From Hyphomonadaceae bacterium UBA7672 (lineage in GTDB: Bacteria > Pseudomonadota > Alphaproteobacteria > Caulobacterales > Hyphomonadaceae), in contig DLHI01000036.1 in NCBI GenBank assembly GCA_002483135.1, forward strand, positions 72,384 to 136,383: a stretch of 64,000 nt of DNA. Direction: 5' to 3'. Positions 8,631 through 16,057 of this stretch are shown piece after piece. Numbering within the stretch: the stretch's first letter is position 1; every line of letters starts with the position of its first letter. The notes under the pieces were generated by a model. The model ran no database searches and was not told where the DNA came from. It saw nothing but the letters and a program-made list of their open reading frames with translations. A program made the position numbers and the translations under genes.

Positions 8631-9320
8631 CTAAAACCGGTAAGTTACGCCGACGCTGGTCAGGATCGGGTCGATGTTCAGACTGGTCCGGACAGGCGCT
8701 CCGCCTAGTGAACCTGTCGCGTGCGTCGAGAAAGGAACGTATCGAACGTCAGCATTCAGCATCCATGCCGCGTCAAGCTCGTACCGAACACCCACCTGAG
8801 CCGCAGGCGCCCAACTGTCGTCGATGTCGAAGTTGGTCAGTGCCTTGTCGCTCTTGTTCAGGAAGACGATTCGTCCCGCACCCAGCCCGAGATAGGGATG
8901 GACCGGACCCAGACCGTTGAAATGGTACTGGACCGATAGGATCACTGGACCGAAGTCAACCTCGGCCAGCGGTCCGAGAGGTCCGATGGATCCGGCGCCG
9001 TCGATTTTCGCGGTCGGCGGCACGCCGAGAAACAGATTTCCCGCGATATTGGGCGTAAAAAAATATCCTACATCGACGGTCACCGAGCTGACATCGTCGA
9101 TGCTGACGTTTGAACCGGGGACGGCTCCGCCGCCCAGAGTGAGGCCCGACGCCTCCTCATCCACGAAGACCTGGGTTGCATTCACGCTGACGGCCCACCG
9201 CCTGAAATCTCCCGCATCCTGGGCCGCAGCGGCCTGGGCTGAGAAGGCGCTCAAGGCGGCAACCACCGCGGCGGCGTATTGCGCATGCTTTGCATACACA
9301 TGTGTTCTATTCTGTCTCAT
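8631..9320 (-). CDS. alkL: OmpW-family outer-membrane protein AlkL
   Basis: A 229-residue outer-membrane beta-barrel. I place the start at the ATG at 9320 because the protein then opens with a basic stretch, a hydrophobic segment and a signal-peptidase-like site (FSAQAAAAQDAGDF). The mature protein has the OmpW pattern of alternating strands (VDVGYFFTPNIAGNLFLGVP) and ends in the typical C-terminal aromatic ...GVTYRF. In GPo1, AlkL is the OmpW homologue that lets alkanes cross the outer membrane, so its position within the alk operon supports the same role here. OmpW proteins outside alk clusters can transport other small hydrophobic molecules. Confidence 0.87.
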   Translation of the reverse strand: MRQNRTHVYAKHAQYAAAVVAALSAFSAQAAAAQDAGDFRRWAVSVNATQVFVDEEASGLTLGGGAVPGSNVSIDDVSSVTVDVGYFFTPNIAGNLFLGVPPTAKIDGAGSIGPLGPLAEVDFGPVILSVQYHFNGLGPVHPYLGLGAGRIVFLNKSDKALTNFDIDDSWAPAAQVGVRYELDAAWMLNADVRYVPFSTHATGSLGGAPVRTSLNIDPILTSVGVTYRF

Positions 9321-9412
9321 GAAATTATGCTCCCTGTGCTCCGCCACCATTCGTGGATCGGCATTTTTTGATGGGTCTGTACAGCTCAGTCTCGTCATAT
9401 TTCTGCGAAGAG

Positions 9413-11041
9413 TTAGCCGACCGCCTCCACGGTGGCGCCGCGTACGAGTTTCGTTTTCCCAAGAATGAACTCAGCAGCTCTTTCCGCGATCATCATCGTC
9501 GGGGCGTTGGTGTTTCCGGCGACCAGTGTCGGCATGACCGAGGCGTCGACGACGCGAAGGCCCTGGACGCCACGTACTCGCAGTGACGGATCGACGACGG
9601 ACTGAGGGTCTCGTCCCATCCGGCATGTTCCGACTGGATGATAGATCGTCTCCGCTCGCCGACGGATATCCGCCACGATATCCGCCTTGCTCTGGACAGA
9701 AGACCCGGGGACCAGTTCGGTTTTCGAGAAAGCCGCCATTGACGGCGCGGACAGAATTTGCCGGCCGATCTTCACCGCTGCAATCATGGTCTCAATGTCT
9801 TCGGGGGCCGAGAGATAGCCTGGATCGATCAGCGGATCGTCGAGCGGGTCTGGACTTGTGAGCCCGACGCGGCCCCGACTCTTGGGCAGAAGATCGCATG
9901 CATGCAATGTATAGCCATACCCGAGCGCAATTTCTCGCCCATGGTCCTTCAAAAGCGTGGGGAGGAAATGAAACTGCAGATTTGGCCTACTCCGCGAAGG
10001 TGTGCTTTTGACGAAGCCGCCCGCCTCGGCGACGTTGCTCGTCAAGAAGCCCTTTCGGAGGAAAGTGTAGGATAACGCTCCGGACAGGGCCCGCGGGATG
10101 AATGAGGGTGCGATGCCGATCGGTGTACGGTCGTTCGCCTCATGCATGATTGTTATATCGAGGTGATCCTGGAGATTTTTTCCGACTGCCGGAAGATCGA
10201 CGACCACCGGAATGCCGAGTGCGTTCAGTTCTGCCGCTCGGCCGATGCCGGAAAGCAGCAGCAGTTGCGGGGAGTTGATGGCTCCGCCCGAAAGAATGAC
10301 CTCGCCGCCCCTGGTTCGCACATCGACCAGCTTGCCGCCCGCGGCATAGGTCACGCCGACCGCTTTGCGGCCCTCGAGAATGATCCGGGTAGCCCGCGCG
10401 CCCGTGATTATCCGTAGATTGGGCCTGCCCTTGGCCTTGGAAAGAAAAGCGCGCGCGGAACTCCAACGCCGGCCTTTGTGCTGGGTGACCTGGTACAGGC
10501 CGACGCCGTCCTGGGTCTTCCCATTGAAGTCGATGGCATGGGGAAACTGGGCCTGTTGGCCGGCTTCGACGAAGGCATCGCTCAAGCGGTTAGGGGTTCG
10601 CAAGTCGCTGACGTGAAGCTCACCATCGCCGCCATGAAACGCATCGGTTCCAAATCTCTCGTTGGACTCCATCGCCCTGAACAGCGGTAGTACATTCTCA
10701 TAGGACCAGATCGGATCGGCTGCCTCACCCCAGGCGTCATAGTCATCCCGATGCCCGCGAATATAGACCATCGCATTGATCGAACTCGATCCGCCAAGAG
10801 TTTTGCCGCGCGGCCAAAACAGCCGTCGACCATCAAGATTGGCCTGTGGCTGCGTCTCGAACGCCCAATTGAGAGTCTTGCTCTTCGACAGAAGCGCTAT
10901 CCCGATGGGCATGTGAATCAGGGGGCTGCGGTCGGGTGGGCCCGCCTCAAGCAGACAGACCCGCGTCTTCGGATCGGCTGACAAGCGCTCCGCCAACAAG
11001 CATCCGGCAGAGCCCGCTCCAACAATAATGTAGTCAAACAT
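9413..11041 (-). CDS. alkJ: GMC-family alcohol dehydrogenase AlkJ
   Basis: A 542-residue FAD enzyme that oxidises the 1-alkanol to aldehyde. The N-terminal dinucleotide fold is YIIVGAGSAGCLLAERLS, followed by the GMC signature WPRGKTLGGSSSINAMVYIR, the second signature SGGAINSPQLLLLSGIG, and the C-terminal active-site block YHPVGTCRMG then NTNAPTMMIAERAAEFI. AlkJ-type enzymes are membrane-associated and feed electrons into the respiratory chain rather than to NAD+. It lies 42 bp downstream of alkH and 92 bp before alkL, consistent with one transcript. Length and order match GPo1 alkJ. Confidence 0.92.
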   Translation of the reverse strand: MFDYIIVGAGSAGCLLAERLSADPKTRVCLLEAGPPDRSPLIHMPIGIALLSKSKTLNWAFETQPQANLDGRRLFWPRGKTLGGSSSINAMVYIRGHRDDYDAWGEAADPIWSYENVLPLFRAMESNERFGTDAFHGGDGELHVSDLRTPNRLSDAFVEAGQQAQFPHAIDFNGKTQDGVGLYQVTQHKGRRWSSARAFLSKAKGRPNLRIITGARATRIILEGRKAVGVTYAAGGKLVDVRTRGGEVILSGGAINSPQLLLLSGIGRAAELNALGIPVVVDLPAVGKNLQDHLDITIMHEANDRTPIGIAPSFIPRALSGALSYTFLRKGFLTSNVAEAGGFVKSTPSRSRPNLQFHFLPTLLKDHGREIALGYGYTLHACDLLPKSRGRVGLTSPDPLDDPLIDPGYLSAPEDIETMIAAVKIGRQILSAPSMAAFSKTELVPGSSVQSKADIVADIRRRAETIYHPVGTCRMGRDPQSVVDPSLRVRGVQGLRVVDASVMPTLVAGNTNAPTMMIAERAAEFILGKTKLVRGATVEAVG

Positions 11042-11083
11042 TTTAGGCTCCGGACGGCGGCTACCGCTCGCTTGCTTCTGGAT

Positions 11084-12544
11084 TCAACCCAGAAGGCGGA
11101 CGGTTAAATTGATCAGCTTTTTTATGGTCGGGGTGTACGGCGGGAAGAGAAGGCGCAAGATAGAGAATCTGTCTCTCAGAATCGCACGTTCATGGGAGAA
11201 TGCCTTGAAGCCGTAGAATCCGTGCGCGGCGCCGATGCCGCTGTTGTTGACACCGCCAAACGGCAGGTTGGGATGCAAGAATTGGATGACATTGTTGTTG
11301 ACGCAGACACCGCCGGAACTGGTCCTCAGGATAATATCCTCGCGGACAGCGGCGTCGTTGCTGAAGACATAGATGGCAAGGGGCTTTGGCCCGGCGTTGA
11401 TCGCGTCGACGACGACGCTGATGTCATCATATTCGATGATCGGAAGAACCGGTCCGAAAATTTCTTCCTGGGAAATCGCCATCTGAGGCGTCGTCCCGCC
11501 GAGTATGGTCGGTGAGAAGTAGTTTTGTGTCGGATCGCGCGCGCCGCCTTCCAGTATGGTCGCGCCGAGCGACGTTGCATCAGCGGTTAGGGCGCTTAGG
11601 CGTTCGAAGTGCCGGGGAACTACGATCCGGCAGTAATCTGGGCCGCTTTTCTGTTGGCTGTCGGTTTGCCCGTAGACTCGTCTGATCTCGCGCCGTAGCG
11701 CGTCGACCAAGGCTTGCGCCTGGTTGCGCGAGACATAGACGTGGTCGGGGGCGATACAAGTCTGACCATTGTTCGAGAACTTGCCCCAGACAATTTTGCG
11801 GGCCGCGCTTTCGATATTGGCTGTCGAATCGACAATGGTCGGCGACTTGCCGCCGAGTTCAAGGGTCACGGAGGTCAAATGCTTGGCAGCGGCCGCCATC
11901 ACGATCTTGCCGACCTTGGGACTGCCGGTGAAGAAGATGTGGTCGAAAGGCAGATCCAGCAGGGCCTGCGAAACCTCGGCGTCGCCTTCGCAGACGGCCA
12001 CGACATCCCGGGGGAAGGCCTCCTCGACGATGTCCCTGATCAGGGCGGACGTCGTCGGCGTCAGTTCGGAAGGCTTGATGATGGCGGTGTTTCCGGCCGC
12101 CAGCGCGGACACCAGGGGCCCGAAACTGAGATTGACCGGATAGTTCCACGGGGAAATTATCAGGCAGACGCCCTTGGCCTGATAACGGACTTCCGCAGCG
12201 ATTCCGATCATCCCCAAAGAGCCGTGAACCCGGTGCGGCCTCATCCAGGATCGGAGATGGCGCCGGGCATGCGATATTTCCTGATAGACCGGGAATAGTT
12301 CGGTTAGGCGCACCTCGGATTCAGGCTTCTTAAAATCCGCGTAGAGCGCGCCGATAATGTCGTTTTCCCGGCGCTTCAAGATCGCCTTCAGTCGCGACAA
12401 ACTTGCCAATCGCGCCTTCAGTGAGAATTTCGCCCTGTTCTCAGCGGCCGATCGGCGCTGCGCTGCGAACAGGGACTCGATCGCCCCCTCGACGCCGGGA
12501 TGAACCGGCGGCGCTGTGATCGCTGTGACTGCATAAATGCTCAC
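11084..12544 (-). CDS. alkH: Aldehyde dehydrogenase AlkH
   Basis: A 486-residue NAD(P)-dependent enzyme that converts the aldehyde to the fatty acid. The catalytic base Glu229 lies in TLELGGKSP and the nucleophile Cys263 in NNGQTCIAPDHVYV. The nucleotide-binding FFTGSPKVGK is upstream. The C-terminal 28 residues (DRFSILRLLFPPYTPTIKKL onward) are hydrophobic, like the membrane anchor of class 3 fatty aldehyde dehydrogenases, which suits a substrate released at the membrane. It sits between the rubredoxins and alkJ, as in GPo1. Confidence 0.92.
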   Translation of the reverse strand: MSIYAVTAITAPPVHPGVEGAIESLFAAQRRSAAENRAKFSLKARLASLSRLKAILKRRENDIIGALYADFKKPESEVRLTELFPVYQEISHARRHLRSWMRPHRVHGSLGMIGIAAEVRYQAKGVCLIISPWNYPVNLSFGPLVSALAAGNTAIIKPSELTPTTSALIRDIVEEAFPRDVVAVCEGDAEVSQALLDLPFDHIFFTGSPKVGKIVMAAAAKHLTSVTLELGGKSPTIVDSTANIESAARKIVWGKFSNNGQTCIAPDHVYVSRNQAQALVDALRREIRRVYGQTDSQQKSGPDYCRIVVPRHFERLSALTADATSLGATILEGGARDPTQNYFSPTILGGTTPQMAISQEEIFGPVLPIIEYDDISVVVDAINAGPKPLAIYVFSNDAAVREDIILRTSSGGVCVNNNVIQFLHPNLPFGGVNNSGIGAAHGFYGFKAFSHERAILRDRFSILRLLFPPYTPTIKKLINLTVRLLG

Positions 12545-12607
12545 TCGGCCCTCCTCAAGGAATTCGCAAGATTGCCGGACGGGAAGACAACCGTCCGCTC
12601 GAATGGA

Positions 12608-12826
12608 TCATCTATAAAGTTCATAATCTTCCTTGGTCGCGCCGCAGTCCGGGCAGTACCAGTCGGCGGGGACGTCCGCCCAACGGGTGCCGGGCGCCAC
12701 GCCAGTATCGGGATCACCGAGGGCCTCATCGTAGATGTGCCCACAGGTCACGCAGTGCCATTTCGCGAATGGCTCGGTTTCCACGGCAGCATCCGACAGT
12801 TCCGACCCCTGGCCGCCGCGGGTCAC
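12608..12826 (-). CDS. alkG: Rubredoxin, AlkG2 type (equivalent of AlkG C-terminal domain)
   Basis: A 72-residue one-iron electron carrier with CVTCGHIYDEALGDP and CPDCGATKEDYELY. It resembles the second rubredoxin domain of GPo1 AlkG, the AlkG2 type known to pass electrons from AlkT to AlkB. An 18-residue acidic leader (GSELSDAAVETEPF) resembles the linker that joins the two domains in GPo1. Translation starts at a GTG whose last two bases overlap the TGA of the upstream rubredoxin (GTGA), so translation is probably coupled. Confidence 0.9.
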   Translation of the reverse strand: MTRGGQGSELSDAAVETEPFAKWHCVTCGHIYDEALGDPDTGVAPGTRWADVPADWYCPDCGATKEDYELYR

Positions 12827-13041
12827 TGTTTAGCTCCTAGGCTGGATCGGGGCCCGACCTTTTCTCCGACCTCATCCGAGTCCAGTGAAATGAAATCGGG
12901 TTTGTCGCGCACCGCACAATCGGGGCAGGCCCAATCCTCGGGAATTTGCGCCCACAACGTATTGGGCGGGAAACCCTCGTGAGCCTCCCCCCTAACTTCA
13001 TCGTAGACGTAGCTGCAATCGGGACACTGATACCGCGCCAT
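12823..13041 (-). CDS. Rubredoxin, AlkG1/AlkF type (equivalent of AlkG N-terminal domain)
   Basis: A 72-residue rubredoxin with CPDCSYVYDEVRGEAHEGFP and CPDCAVRDKPDF. The Arg after the second Cys pair is the hallmark of the AlkG1 type, which in published complementation work could not replace AlkG2 in electron transfer to AlkB. It resembles the first domain of GPo1 AlkG, including the GEK stretch just after the fold. The short C-terminal tail ends AKQ at a TGA overlapping the next start. Here the two AlkG domains are separate proteins. Confidence 0.88.
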   Translation of the reverse strand: MARYQCPDCSYVYDEVRGEAHEGFPPNTLWAQIPEDWACPDCAVRDKPDFISLDSDEVGEKVGPRSSLGAKQ

Positions 13042-13210
13042 GGCGCCCTGCTCCTTCTTCGACTTGAGTCTTTGAAAATTTCTGGGATAGGCCGCTGGCG
13101 AGGATGCGATCGCCCGGGGTCCCCCTTTTTTGGGAAGCCACCTCCGTCCGCGACTGTCTGGCGAGGAGGCTCAGAACGAGCCTCCTCGGACAGTCACCCA
13201 AGACCAGGGG

Positions 13211-14422
13211 CTACTCGGCCGACGCGCGCGCCGGCTGGCGTGAAGCCGAACTGAACTTGCGTTCGATCTGCTTCCTGCGCGCACCGTCTATCTGAATCTT
13301 GCCAAGATCGCCGCCAGCCCATTCCACGACGCGGCGGTCCATCACAGACCGGAACACAGGCGGGATCATTGCCATGAAGAACATGCCGGGGTAGCCGCTC
13401 GGCAACTCCGGGAGGTCTTTGAAGTCTCGCAGCGATTGATAGCTGCGGGTCGGGTGGGCATGGTGATCGGAGTGCCTTTGAAGATGAAACAGGATCAGAT
13501 TCGAGGCGATGTGATTGCTGTTCCAGGAATGCCGAGGCTGGGCGCGTTCATAACGCCCGTCCGCCATTTTCTCGCGCAGCAATCCATAGTGCTCAATGTA
13601 GTTAGCGCTGGTCAGCTGCCACCATCCGAAAGCGATCTGGATGGGCAGGAACACCAGCAGCTTGGGGTCGGGTCCGAACGCCAGCAAAAGGGATGTGTAG
13701 AGAACCACGGTAATCAGCAGTGGCGGGATGATTTCGTTGTCCAGGCTCCAGATACCCTTGTTCACGCGCTCCAGCCGCACCTTTTCTAGATTCCAGGCGC
13801 GCTTGAAGGCCCCCGGAATTTCGCGCAGCGAAAACTTATAGATGCTCTCACCCATCCTGGACGTAGCGGGATCTTCGGGGGTCGCAACGTCGCGATGGTG
13901 GCCCTTGTTGTGCTCGATGAAGAAGTGGCCATAGCCGACCACCGCCAGAACGATCTTGGCCATCCAGCGGTCGAAGGCTTCCTTCTTGTGTCCCAATTCA
14001 TGGCCGGTGTTCAGCGCCAAGCCGTTGACGATGCCCAAGGACAAAGCAAGCGCAACAACTTCCCACCAAGCCATCGGCTGGGTCACCACCCACCATGCCG
14101 AAACGATCAGCGAGGCATAATGAACGGGGACCGTAAGATAGGTGAGAATTCGATAGTATCGATCCGCCTCGAGACGCGCCACGGCTGCCTCCGGAGGATT
14201 ATTCGGATCATGCCCAAACAAGACGTCCAGAGCCGGAATGACGGCGTACCAGACGACCAGCGTAAAGGCGTAAAACACACCCAAACCAGTCATACTAACA
14301 AGGTATAGGCCAATTAGAGGCGCCGCCGGCCAGACGACCGACAACATCCATAGATAGCGTTTCCTGTCCACATAGCGATCTGGCGCGGTGTCGGCGGACG
14401 GATTTCGTGCGATGGTGCTCAT
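13211..14422 (-). CDS. alkB: Alkane 1-monooxygenase AlkB
   Basis: A 403-residue integral-membrane non-haem diiron hydroxylase that converts n-alkanes to 1-alkanols. All histidine boxes are present: HELGH (141-145), EHNKGHH (170-176), NYIEHYG (274-280) and QRHSDHHAH (315-323). Six hydrophobic segments fit the family topology. The sequence is very close to GPo1 AlkB. Trp58 in VVWYAVIP corresponds to GPo1 Trp55, whose bulk limits chain length in published mutants, so a medium-chain range is predicted. A strong AGGAG lies about 10 bp before the ATG. It is the first gene of the leftward alk operon. Confidence 0.95.
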   Translation of the reverse strand: MSTIARNPSADTAPDRYVDRKRYLWMLSVVWPAAPLIGLYLVSMTGLGVFYAFTLVVWYAVIPALDVLFGHDPNNPPEAAVARLEADRYYRILTYLTVPVHYASLIVSAWWVVTQPMAWWEVVALALSLGIVNGLALNTGHELGHKKEAFDRWMAKIVLAVVGYGHFFIEHNKGHHRDVATPEDPATSRMGESIYKFSLREIPGAFKRAWNLEKVRLERVNKGIWSLDNEIIPPLLITVVLYTSLLLAFGPDPKLLVFLPIQIAFGWWQLTSANYIEHYGLLREKMADGRYERAQPRHSWNSNHIASNLILFHLQRHSDHHAHPTRSYQSLRDFKDLPELPSGYPGMFFMAMIPPVFRSVMDRRVVEWAGGDLGKIQIDGARRKQIERKFSSASRQPARASAE

Positions 14423-14523
14423 GCGGCGTTCTCCTCATCCCAATGCAGACACATTCACTGTGTTCTAAAATCGGCTCTGATGACCGTTCTCAGCAAATGG
14501 GATTCATCAAGGTCACGCCACAA

Positions 14524-14539
14524 CCCCACTAAAGTGGGG
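14524..14539. promoter_or_regulatory. Perfect palindrome in the alkB-alkT divergent promoter region
   Basis: CCCCACTAAAGTGGGG has two 7-bp arms around AA. It lies 101 bp upstream of alkB and 101 bp upstream of alkT, at the middle of their shared intergenic region. No T-run follows on either strand, so it is not a terminator. It is a good candidate operator, possibly for AlkS, which in GPo1 activates the alkB promoter; the binding assignment is inference. Confidence 0.5.
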
Positions 14540-14640
14540 CTTTCACCATCCTTCGAGCGCCCTATCTGGATCACGCTCGCTGTCGCGGCTGATGTCTGGA
14601 AGTCCCACACGAGGCGCTCGTTTTTGGAGAGGGAGCTTCT

Positions 14641-15870
14641 ATGAGCCGATCAGGCGCGCACGTGTTGATCCTTGGCGCGGGCCACGCCGGGGCAACGGCC
14701 GCCGCCCTGCTTCGTCAGTATGGGTTTGAGGGGGTCGTAACGCTGGTCGGCGAGGAACTCATCGCGCCTTATCATCGCCCGCCCCTGTCCAAAGCCTGGC
14801 TCCGGAACGGTCCCGGCGCTACATCGCTCACTTTGAAGCCGGTGGAATTCTATGCCGGACACGGCATTGACATCCGACTTGGTGTTCGCGCGGAAAAGCT
14901 GACGCGTCAAAACAAGGCGGTTCGTCTTTCGACGGGTGAAGTCCTGACCTATGACTTCCTGGTCATCGCCACGGGGGCACGACCGATCAAACTACCAGTC
15001 CCGGGATCGGATCTGGCCGGGGTGCTGGAGCTGCGCACGGCCGACGACGGCGAACGGCTGAGGGCGGCCATACGGTCTGGACAGCGTTTGGCCGTCATCG
15101 GCGGCGGCTATATTGGTCTGGAAGTCGCCGCGTCTGCGCGCGCGCTCGGCGCGGAGGTGGTGGTGATCGAGCGCGAAACGCGGCTGCTCGCCCGGGTCGC
15201 CGGCTTGGACCTTTCCGCCTTCTTCCTCGACTATCACCGGGAGCGGGGCGTTAGCTTCGAACTGGGAGCGGCGGTGTCGGGGTTCGAGGGACAGGATGGA
15301 CGCGTGAGCGGCGTCAAGCTCGACGACGGCCGTACGATCGCCTGCACCGCCGCCCTGATTGGCATTGGCGCCGCCCCAAATGACGAGATCGCGCGGGACG
15401 CAGGGCTGGACACGGCCCGCGGCGTCGTCGTCGACCTGGAAGCCCGCACCGCGGATCCGGCCATCTTCGCCATCGGCGACGTGGCGCTCCGGCCGATGCC
15501 TATTTATGACCGCATGTTTCGTATGGAAAGCGTACCCAACGCGCTCGAACAGGCCAAACAGGCCGCCAGCGCCATCGTCGGTCGCGCGCCACCACCGGGT
15601 GAGACGCCATGGCAGTGGTCCGACCAGTACGATCTGAAGCTGCAGATTGCCGGCTACGCCTTCGACGTCGACCGTGTCCTTCTGCGTGGCGAACCCGCTA
15701 ACGCCAGGTTCGCCGTCTTCCATTTGAGGGGCGAGCAGGTCCAATGCGTTGAGGCGCTCAACTCGCCGCAGGATTTCATCTTCGGCAAACAACTGATTGC
15801 CAGTCGCAAGTCGGTTGACCTCGGCAAGCTGGGCGACCCGGCCATCGCCCTGAAGGAGATCGCGGCCTAA
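14641..15870 (+). CDS. alkT: Rubredoxin reductase AlkT
   Basis: A 409-residue FAD/NADH oxidoreductase that reduces the rubredoxins. The N-terminal FAD fold is HVLILGAGHAGATAAALLRQ, the NAD fold LAVIGGGYIGLEVAASARAL, and the third FAD motif AIFAIGDVAL. YHRPPLSK is typical of ferredoxin/rubredoxin reductases. A purine-rich ribosome site (GGAGAGGGAG) precedes the ATG. In GPo1 alkT lies with alkS at a distance from alkB; here alkT is divergent from alkB and precedes alkS. Enzymes of this fold also serve ferredoxins, so it might also supply the CYP153 ferredoxin. Confidence 0.88.
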   Translation: MSRSGAHVLILGAGHAGATAAALLRQYGFEGVVTLVGEELIAPYHRPPLSKAWLRNGPGATSLTLKPVEFYAGHGIDIRLGVRAEKLTRQNKAVRLSTGEVLTYDFLVIATGARPIKLPVPGSDLAGVLELRTADDGERLRAAIRSGQRLAVIGGGYIGLEVAASARALGAEVVVIERETRLLARVAGLDLSAFFLDYHRERGVSFELGAAVSGFEGQDGRVSGVKLDDGRTIACTAALIGIGAAPNDEIARDAGLDTARGVVVDLEARTADPAIFAIGDVALRPMPIYDRMFRMESVPNALEQAKQAASAIVGRAPPPGETPWQWSDQYDLKLQIAGYAFDVDRVLLRGEPANARFAVFHLRGEQVQCVEALNSPQDFIFGKQLIASRKSVDLGKLGDPAIALKEIAA

Positions 15871-15875
15871 CTAAC

Positions 15876-15911
15876 AGCCAGAGCCAGAGCCGGAGCCGGA
15901 GCCGGAGCCGG
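15876..15911 (+). repeat. Tandem hexanucleotide repeat after alkT
   Basis: Six consecutive units of AGCC(A/G)G (two AGCCAG, then four AGCCGG) start 5 bp after the alkT stop codon. It is a microsatellite in the 187-bp gap before alkS and outside both reading frames. Unit count could vary by slippage and alter alkT-alkS spacing. Confidence 0.85.
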
Positions 15912-16057
15912 AAAGTTGGTTATCGCGGACGTTCTCCAAGAACGCCGACGTGCGGCGAGTGAGCGCCGGCGGTCGGCCGACCCAGCCGGCCTGAAGCCCA
16001 AGCTAGAGAGTGGTTCTGGTTTGCAGGCCGGCCGCCCACCGCTATAGTTCCGCCCCG

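Noticed and set aside
14524..14539. Palindrome between alkB and alkT read as a terminator
   Set aside because: No T-run follows on either strand and both flanking genes diverge from it, so termination has no purpose there.
14992..15792. 266-codon leftward ORF
   Set aside because: Antisense to alkT, which has all three nucleotide-binding motifs.
15876..15911. Hexamer repeat considered as a CRISPR array
   Set aside because: Units are 6 bp with no spacers. No CRISPR repeat-spacer pattern or cas gene is present in the window.
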